Of a DNA stretch of 36,893 nt, positions 33,850 through 36,893 are shown piece by piece. This DNA comes from DASPWW01 sp035637595 (GTDB lineage: Bacteria; Actinomycetota; Thermoleophilia; Solirubrobacterales; 70-9): NCBI GenBank assembly GCA_035637595.1, contig DASPWW010000197.1:1-36893 (forward strand), written 5' to 3'. How positions within the stretch are numbered: position 1 is the stretch's first letter; each line of letters opens with the position of its first letter. The notes under the pieces were generated by a model. The model was given only the letters and a program-made list of their open reading frames with translations, was not told where the DNA came from and did no database searches. The position numbers and the translations under genes were made by a program.

Positions 33850-35190
33850 ATGATTGGGATTGTGAACCTCGCTCGCAGGCTGGTCGCGGCGCGCCCCGCG
33901 TCGCTTCGATTCGCGGCGATCGCGAGCGCGATGGTCCTCGCCGCGATGTGGCCGTCGCCTGGCGATCCGGCTGGTCCCGACCTCAGCCTGACGGCGGCCG
34001 CCAAGCCGCGGGCGCCCGGCAAGGTGCGCGTCGATCGCGTCAGCGAGTCGAGCATCACGCTCAAGTGGCGCGACCGCGCGCACGGCGAGCGCCGCTACGA
34101 GGTCCGCCACCGCCCGGCGGGCGCCGAGGGGTGGACCGTCGAGAAGCTGAAGCGCAACTCGACCCGGTTCGTCAACGGCGGACTCGATCCCGGCACGGTC
34201 CACGAGCACCAGGTTCGCGCCTGCGGCAAGCGGTCGTGCTCGAAGTGGTCGGCGGTGCGCACCCAGGCGACGCTGCTCGCGCCGTTCAACGGCCCGCATC
34301 CCGACCTCGGGTGTGAGGTCCTTCCGCCGTCCGACGCGTTCAACCAGGACGTCTCGGGACTGCCGGCCGACCCGCACTCGGATGCCTATATCACCCAGAT
34401 CAACTCGGACGGGGGCGACGTGCTGCACCCGGACTTCGGCTCCAACCCCGACTACGGGATCCCCGTCGTCGTCGTCCCCGGCAATCAGCCGCGCGTCCCG
34501 ATCGGCTTCGACCAGTACGGCGACGAGAGCGACCCCGGCCCCTACCCCGTTCCGCCGCGGGCGCCCGTCGAGGGCGGCTCGGACGACCACGTCCTCGTCG
34601 TCGAGCAGCCCGACGCCCCGGGCGGCGCCTGCACCCTCTACGAGTTGTACGCGTCGAAGTACCGCGACGGCGCCAAGAACCGCTGGACCGCCGGGGCGGG
34701 AGCGATCTTCGACCTCGGGCTAACGCTGCCCCAGCGACCGGAGGGCTGGACATCGGCGGACGCCGCCGGGCTGCCGATCCTCCCGGGGCTGGTGCGCTAC
34801 GAGGAGGCCGCGACGGGGTTCATCGGCCACGCGATCCGCGTCACCTTCGACGAGACCCAGAACGGCTACGTGTACCCGGCGACGCACCGGGCGTCGTCGA
34901 GCTCGAACTGCGACCGCCCGCCGATGGGACTGCGGCTGCGGCTGCGTCAGAGCTGGTTCGACGCCAACGCCGCCGGATTCACCGGCCAGGCGCTCGTGAT
35001 CCTCGAGGCGCTGCGGCGCTACGGGATGATCGTCGCCGACAACGGCTCGAACTGGTTCATCTCGGGCTCGACGGACCCGCGTTGGGACGACGACAACCTC
35101 AACCAGCTCAAGGACGTGCCGGGGGCCGCGTTCGAGGTCGTCGGCACGGGCGAGCCGATCCGGCCCGCGGGCGCCCCCTGCGGGAGCTAG
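33850..35190 (+). CDS. secreted fibronectin type III protein with a conserved C-terminal domain of unknown function
   Basis: A 446-residue exported protein. A hydrophobic signal segment covers about 14-35, ending before PSPGDPAGPDLS. Residues 53-140 are a fibronectin type III domain (APGKVRVDRVSESSITLKWR). Residues 145-440 are a larger domain with VPRGP-like surface motifs: HPDFGSNPDYGIPVVVVPGN, LPILPGLVRYEE, PPMGLRLRLRQSW, LRRYGMIVADNGSNWFISGS. I recall this last part in many bacterial exported proteins with no assigned reaction. A GGGAG site is eight bases before the ATG. Possible glycan or wall binding by the FN3 domain is inference. Confidence 0.78.
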   Translation: MIGIVNLARRLVAARPASLRFAAIASAMVLAAMWPSPGDPAGPDLSLTAAAKPRAPGKVRVDRVSESSITLKWRDRAHGERRYEVRHRPAGAEGWTVEKLKRNSTRFVNGGLDPGTVHEHQVRACGKRSCSKWSAVRTQATLLAPFNGPHPDLGCEVLPPSDAFNQDVSGLPADPHSDAYITQINSDGGDVLHPDFGSNPDYGIPVVVVPGNQPRVPIGFDQYGDESDPGPYPVPPRAPVEGGSDDHVLVVEQPDAPGGACTLYELYASKYRDGAKNRWTAGAGAIFDLGLTLPQRPEGWTSADAAGLPILPGLVRYEEAATGFIGHAIRVTFDETQNGYVYPATHRASSSSNCDRPPMGLRLRLRQSWFDANAAGFTGQALVILEALRRYGMIVADNGSNWFISGSTDPRWDDDNLNQLKDVPGAAFEVVGTGEPIRPAGAPCGS

Positions 35191-35197
35191 TGGGACT

Positions 35198-35207
35198 CCG
35201 CTAGCGG
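35198..35207. terminator. palindrome between convergent stops
   Basis: CCGCTAGCGG is self-complementary and sits in the 17 bases between the stop of the secreted FN3 protein and the stop of lemA. It is a plausible site for a small bidirectional terminator, but there is no T-run on either strand. Confidence 0.3.
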
Positions 35208-35801
35208 CTAGCTGCCGGCGGGCTGGCCGCCGGCGGCGGGCTGGGTGAAGGAGACCTGGACCGGCTCGCGCTCGGCGGCGGTCTCGATCTCGAAGAACTC
35301 GCGCGGCGTGAAGCCGCCCTGGTTGGCGACGATCGAGTTCGGGAAGATCTGGATCTTCGTGTTGTAGGACTGGACGTTGGAGTTGTAGATCCGGCGCGAG
35401 GCCTGGATCTCGTCCTCGATCTCGGCCAGGTCGGCCTGGAGGCGCTGGAAGTTCTCGGTTGCGCGGAGCTGCGGGTAGTTCTCCGCCACCGCGCGCAGGT
35501 CGGTCAGCGCCGCGGTGAGCTTCTGCTCGGCCTGGCGGGTCTCGTCGACGCTGGCTGCCCGCATCGCCTCGGCTCGCGCCTGCGAGGTCGCCTCGAAGAC
35601 CTTCTGCTCGTGCTGGGCGTAGCCCTTGACCGTCTCGACAAGGTTCGGAACCAGGTCGTGGCGGCGCTTGAGCTGCACGTCGATCCCGCTCCACGCCTCG
35701 TCGACGCGGTTGCGCGACCCGATCATCGAGTTGCGGATCAGGATGTAGATCAGGCCCGCGAGCAGGACGAGCGCGACGATCACGATGATGAGCACGGTCA
35801 C
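35208..35801 (-). CDS. LemA family protein
   Basis: A 197-residue LemA protein: one N-terminal membrane helix (VTVLIIVIVALVLLAGLIYI), then the cytoplasmic or extracytoplasmic helical core with IGSRNRVDEAWSGIDVQLKRR, HDLVPNLVETVKGYAQHEQK, and YPQLRATENFQRLQADLAEI, and the ending FPNSIVANQGGFTPREFFE. The family is widespread and its role is unclear; some members are needed with TPM-domain or Rhomboid partners. GTG 35801 lies ten bases after the HTH gene stop, so the two are probably co-transcribed. Confidence 0.93.
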   Translation of the reverse strand: MTVLIIVIVALVLLAGLIYILIRNSMIGSRNRVDEAWSGIDVQLKRRHDLVPNLVETVKGYAQHEQKVFEATSQARAEAMRAASVDETRQAEQKLTAALTDLRAVAENYPQLRATENFQRLQADLAEIEDEIQASRRIYNSNVQSYNTKIQIFPNSIVANQGGFTPREFFEIETAAEREPVQVSFTQPAAGGQPAGS

Positions 35802-35811
35802 GGCGGCGATC

Positions 35812-36315
35812 CTATCCGCTTTCCGGCGCGGTTGGCGCATCGGCCCGGTCGCTCGCGGCCGGCTGCTCTGACGCGATCGCACCGCGGCGGCGCAGCGCCG
35901 CCTCGATCAACTTCGCCGGGACCTCGCCCCGTCCGCCGGCGTCGAGACGGCCGAGCTCGTACGCCAGGGCCGCGACATCGCCGTCGGCGATCGCGGCCTC
36001 GACCAGCTCGGCGTAGCGGTCCGAAGATGCGGCCTCGTCCTCCAGCTCGCGCAGCTCGGCGAGCCGCGACGAGGTCGGGGGACCCGAGAGCAGCTCCACC
36101 CGGCCGCGCGGAAGCTGACCGCTGGCGGTGAAGTCGGCGGGAAGGGCTCCCTGGAGGCGCAGCCGGTCGATCGTCTGGTAGACGGCATTGCGGCTGACGC
36201 CGAGGTCGCGGGCGATCTTCTTGACCGGCGCGCCCGAATGGAGCCGCTCGAGCACCTCCTGCTGGCGCTTCGTGCGATGCGCTGTGACGTATGTGCCCTC
36301 GAGGCCTGACTTCAC
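35812..36315 (-). CDS. HTH-domain regulatory protein
   Basis: A 167-residue protein from GTG 36315. A helix-turn-helix lies near 18-50: RTKRQQEVLERLHSGAPVKK, IARDLGVSRNAVYQTIDRLR. The rest is helical and charged, with a Glu/Ala-rich region and the C-terminal KLIEAALRRRGAIASEQPAA. The HTH resembles the sigma-70 region 4/RNA polymerase sigma-like and LuxR-type families. A longer frame up to 36441 exists but its first 42 residues look non-coding and include two palindromes. No ligand domain recognised. It is upstream of lemA. Confidence 0.75.
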   Translation of the reverse strand: MKSGLEGTYVTAHRTKRQQEVLERLHSGAPVKKIARDLGVSRNAVYQTIDRLRLQGALPADFTASGQLPRGRVELLSGPPTSSRLAELRELEDEAASSDRYAELVEAAIADGDVAALAYELGRLDAGGRGEVPAKLIEAALRRRGAIASEQPAASDRADAPTAPESG

Positions 36316-36316
36316 A

Positions 36317-36340
36317 CTGCCAAGTGTTGCACATTGGCAG
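36317..36340. promoter_or_regulatory. operator-like inverted repeat at the HTH gene start
   Basis: CTGCCAA and TTGGCAG flank 10 bases; the inner part also holds a TGT/ACA pair. It ends two bases before the GTG at 36315, so a protein bound there would block initiation. Autoregulation by the encoded HTH protein is a reasonable inference. Confidence 0.5.
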
Positions 36341-36377
36341 CGCCAAGGCCGGGTGCTCGCCGAGATGAGTCCGGCCG

Positions 36378-36416
36378 GGCGTGGCTTGTATTGACCCCCG
36401 TATTTGGTGCAAATAC
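36378..36416 (-). promoter_or_regulatory. candidate promoter and palindrome upstream of the HTH gene
   Basis: GTATTTG-GTG-CAAATAC (36400-36416) is a perfect inverted repeat with 7-bp arms. On the minus strand TTGCAC within it and TACAAG about 16 bases downstream resemble -35 and -10 elements, so a protein on this palindrome could control the promoter. The -10 match is weak. Confidence 0.4.
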
Positions 36417-36478
36417 CGGCCAGGCCCCCGTGCCGGCTCATCCAGAGCGCCTCGAGACGGGGTCGGCTAATTTGAGCC

Positions 36479-36496
36479 CGCCCTCGATTGGGGGCG
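36479..36496 (-). terminator. weak hairpin after the methyltransferase gene
   Basis: CGCCC and GGGCG flank eight bases directly after the methyltransferase stop. A short GC stem with no T-run; a possible transcript-end structure. Confidence 0.3.
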
Positions 36497-36893
36497 CTAG
36501 TCCAGCGCGCCCTCGAGCCTCAGGAGGTACTTCTTGACGTCCACCCCGCCGCCGTAGTTCCCGACGCCGCCCCCGCTTGGAACGACGCGGTGGCAGGGCA
36601 CGACGAGCGGCATGGGGTTCGAGCCGCACGCCGAGCCGGCGGCGCGGTAGGCGTTCGGGCTGCCGGCCCGGGCCGCAAGCTCCGCATACGTGGCGGTCTC
36701 GCCGTACGGGACGCGGACGAGCTTGTGAAGCACGGCGGCGCGGAAGCCGTGGCTGAGCCGCCAGTCGAGCGGCAGGTCGAACTCGCGCCGGCGGCCCTCG
36801 AAGTACTGCTCGAGCTCGTGCCGCACCTCGTCGAGCTGCGCCGGCGCCTCGAGCACCCGCGGCGAGATCTTGACGACGAGGTCGTTGAGCACG
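36497..36893 (-). CDS. ogt: methylated-DNA-protein-cysteine methyltransferase (partial)
   Basis: The gene continues past the window edge at position 36893; 132 C-terminal codons are visible. The active-site motif PCHRVV with the acceptor Cys, and the helix-turn-helix segment RVPYGETATYAELAARAGSP, identify an O6-alkylguanine-DNA methyltransferase. NPMPLVVPCHRVVPSGGGVG and the ending YLLRLEGAL are normal. The segment ISPRVLEAPAQLDEVRHELE before it belongs to the N-terminal domain common in this family. The Val codon at 36892-36890 is probably internal. Confidence 0.9.
   Translation of the reverse strand, partial: VLNDLVVKISPRVLEAPAQLDEVRHELEQYFEGRRREFDLPLDWRLSHGFRAAVLHKLVRVPYGETATYAELAARAGSPNAYRAAGSACGSNPMPLVVPCHRVVPSGGGVGNYGGGVDVKKYLLRLEGALD

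Overview
The window is about 37 kb of very GC-rich, tightly packed bacterial DNA. Most genes lie on the minus strand and are transcribed toward position 1. GTG and TTG starts are common. The content suggests an actinobacterium, probably of the Thermoleophilia/Solirubrobacterales type: the order valS-folC-ndk-maf-mreBCD-mrdA-rodA-rng-rplU-rpmA-obg-proBA-nadD-rsfS, an F420-type (Ddn-like) reductase, LemA, an RNase E/G with basic tails, and lysine/alanine-rich ribosomal protein tails. The taxonomic call is inference from gene order and composition.

Region by region, in the direction of minus-strand transcription (right to left). 36.9-35.2 kb: a partial alkylated-DNA repair methyltransferase, an HTH regulator with nearby palindromes, and LemA. 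35.2-33.8 kb: a plus-strand secreted fibronectin-type protein. 33.8-32.1 kb: a stand-alone RelA/SpoT-type HD hydrolase and CorA. 32.1-31.2 kb: a plus-strand alpha/beta hydrolase, divergent from the next block. 31.1-25.1 kb: CtaG-like factor, membrane-fused spermidine-synthase-like protein, a 43-residue protein not previously listed, trigger factor, ClpP and ClpX. The first four are joined by 4-base overlaps or short gaps, so this reads as a protein quality-control unit. 25.0-23.6 kb: a gene remnant and a secreted Ig-like protein. 23.5-17.6 kb: valS, folC, a 39-residue membrane protein, a membrane zinc-ribbon protein, ndk and maf. 17.3-11.6 kb: the rod-shape and elongasome operon mreBCD-mrdA-rodA. 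11.6-7.5 kb: rng-rplU-rpmA-obg. 7.5-1.2 kb: a secreted sugar dehydrogenase, proB, a Ddn-like reductase, proA, nadD, rsfS and a DivIVA-like coiled-coil protein. 1.2-0.06 kb: a hydrolase and tRNA-Ala(GGC).

No stretch of 300 bases is without a gene. The longest gap, about 290 bases upstream of mreB, holds a candidate promoter and two strong stem-loops. There is no CRISPR array, rRNA, insertion sequence or prophage. I found no clear new multi-gene system. The most unusual observations are three neighbouring-type cases where the conserved N-terminus of a protein (Maf, NadD, DivIVA-like) lies upstream of the first ATG/GTG/TTG, a 43-residue protein translationally coupled to trigger factor, a three-codon leader frame in front of corA, and several perfect palindromes in control regions.
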